Source of the DNA: Hyposmocoma kahamanoa
Taxonomy: Eukaryota > Arthropoda > Insecta > Lepidoptera > Cosmopterigidae
Reading direction: 5' to 3'
Length of the DNA: 64,000 bases
NCBI RefSeq assembly: GCF_003589595.1
Contig: NW_020654422.1
Location: 17,651,258-17,715,257 of the forward strand
In this document: positions 63,156 to 64,000 of the stretch, one piece after another
Layout of the letters: each line of letters starts with the position of its first letter
How positions within the stretch are numbered: the first letter of the stretch is position 1
The notes under the pieces: model-generated
Databases searched by the model: none
What the model saw: the letters and a program-made list of their open reading frames with translations, nothing else
Told to the model about the DNA's origin: nothing
Program-made: the position numbers and the translations under genes

Positions 63156-63383
63156 ACTGCCTCCGTGGCCGAAAGGTTACCATGCCGGACTGCCACGCAG
63201 AGGTCCCAGGTTCGATTCCCGGGTCGGGAGAAACATATGTTCGGCCTACATTTATTTCTCTCGTGAGTTTGTGTGTAATTTTGTGGTTGTCTATGTGTGT
63301 ATCCATGGCACCCGCGACACAAGGTTTCCCTAGTGCTGGGCCATGTTGAGTGTGTGCGTTATTATTATTATTATTATTATTTC
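63156..63383 (+). mobile_element. SINE-B, full length
   Basis: ACTGCCTCCGTGGCCGAAAG, TGCCACGCAGAGGTCCCAGG, TTCGATTCCCGGGTCGGGAG, CATTTATTTCTCTCGTGAGT, ATGGCACCCGCGACACAAGG and an eight-unit ATT tail. CTGCCAC in the anticodon-loop position recalls tRNA-Gly(GCC), but the anticodon stem does not pair well. It lies head-to-tail, three bases after the previous copy. Confidence 0.92.
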
Positions 63384-63483
63384 TCTTGTACTCGACTGAT
63401 AGTCGGATATTTGGAACCAGGTACGGGCCTAAGCCAAGTATTCTGGTTCGGTTGTGGTATTGTGAGGGGATGTGAGTGGGTGG

Positions 63484-63516
63484 TGGTGGTTATTATTATT
63501 ATTATTATTATTATAT
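63484..63516 (+). repeat. TTA trinucleotide microsatellite
   Basis: GGTGGTTATTATTATTATTA and onward, about eight units. It may be the tail of another, headless SINE. Confidence 0.85.
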
Positions 63517-63607
63517 ATCCTGTTTTTTTTATTAAACTAATGCAAAGTTCAAAGTAGTTTTTGGTGGAAACACACTCTCATGTCTAATAACATATTATCT
63601 ATATTTG

Positions 63608-63795
63608 ACAACCTCCGTAGTCTAGTGGCTAGCACACCGGTTTTCATGGTGTCACCATCACTGAGGTCCCGGATTCGAAAACTAACTTTTCTGTTCGAGT
63701 CTGGGTGTTTGTGGTACCACCATTGTTTCCGATTTCCATGACACAAATGCATTAATTACTTACTTTGAGATCAGAGCAACGTTTGTGATATAGGT
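63608..63795 (+). mobile_element. SINE-C, second copy
   Basis: ACAACCTCCGTAGTCTAGTG, ACACCGGTTTTCATGGTGTC and GAGGTCCCGGATTCGAAAAC, with the B box running straight into the body. The end is TTTGAGATCAGAGCAACGTT. It matches 44264-44450. Confidence 0.8.
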
Positions 63796-64000
63796 ATCGA
63801 GATGTTCATCAAACATAGCTGCTAAGAACCATCTTAATTAAATTACTCTTCTTCTTTGCCTTATGTCCCATTTGTTTTGCTCCTTTGCGTAAGTTCGGGG
63901 TCTACACCCATTGTCTACGTCTTTTTAGACGGTTCCAATCCAAGTGGTCTGGGGTCTGCCTGGTCGACTTTTGGCGGTTTCAGTTTCTAGTCACAAGATG

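Noticed and set aside
63156..63230. tRNA-Gly(GCC) gene
   Set aside because: The loop CTGCCAC fits, but the anticodon stem does not pair and the sequence is the head of a SINE repeated about ten times.

Overview
The window looks like gene-poor, AT-rich nuclear DNA from an insect, most probably a moth or butterfly. The case rests on the mobile elements: several families of tRNA-derived SINEs with ATT or GAT tails, RTE-, R1- and CR1/Jockey-type LINE fragments, a cecropia-type mariner, and a short repeat with the motif AAAACCGACTTC that I recall as common in Lepidoptera. I found no convincing host protein-coding gene, rRNA, functional tRNA or CRISPR array. The species and the lepidopteran origin are inferences.

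Layout. 0-8 kb: a ~195-bp tandem repeat, a GC-rich foldback family (family G), a CR1-like LINE 3' end with a TTTGAC tail, a 442-bp inverted-repeat element with 9-bp target duplications, and a palindromic tRNA-like SINE inserted into another repeat (family F) with 12-bp duplications. 8-16 kb: three short DNA elements with matching ends, a frameshifted LINE reverse transcriptase on the minus strand, further LINE 3' pieces, and one unassigned open frame on the minus strand (13.8-14.0 kb). 16-30 kb: many tRNA-like SINE-E copies, including one whose tail is a six-unit 56-bp array, a GC-rich R1-clade LINE fragment (21-22 kb), and RTE endonuclease and C-terminal pieces facing each other (24.1-24.6 kb). 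30-40 kb: the only intact protein gene, a 339-codon mariner transposase with perfect 23-bp terminal repeats (31.8-33.0 kb), followed within 240 bp by a hAT-like non-autonomous element. 40-64 kb: two more members of the CATTGAC terminal-repeat family (one is 1.2 kb), three near-complete copies of the GACTTC repeat (family H), an RTE 3' end, a TA-flanked MITE, and a cluster of ATT-tailed SINEs at the right edge.

The most abundant family is a roughly 320-bp repeat ending in TATTATAAAA, here called R-A, present in about 26 full or partial copies on both strands. Most small open frames in the window are translations of these repeats. There are no operons or pathways. The features relate by insertion: SINEs and MITEs are non-autonomous passengers, the LINE fragments are the kind of element that could have supplied SINE machinery, and the mariner is the only element here that still appears to encode its own enzyme.
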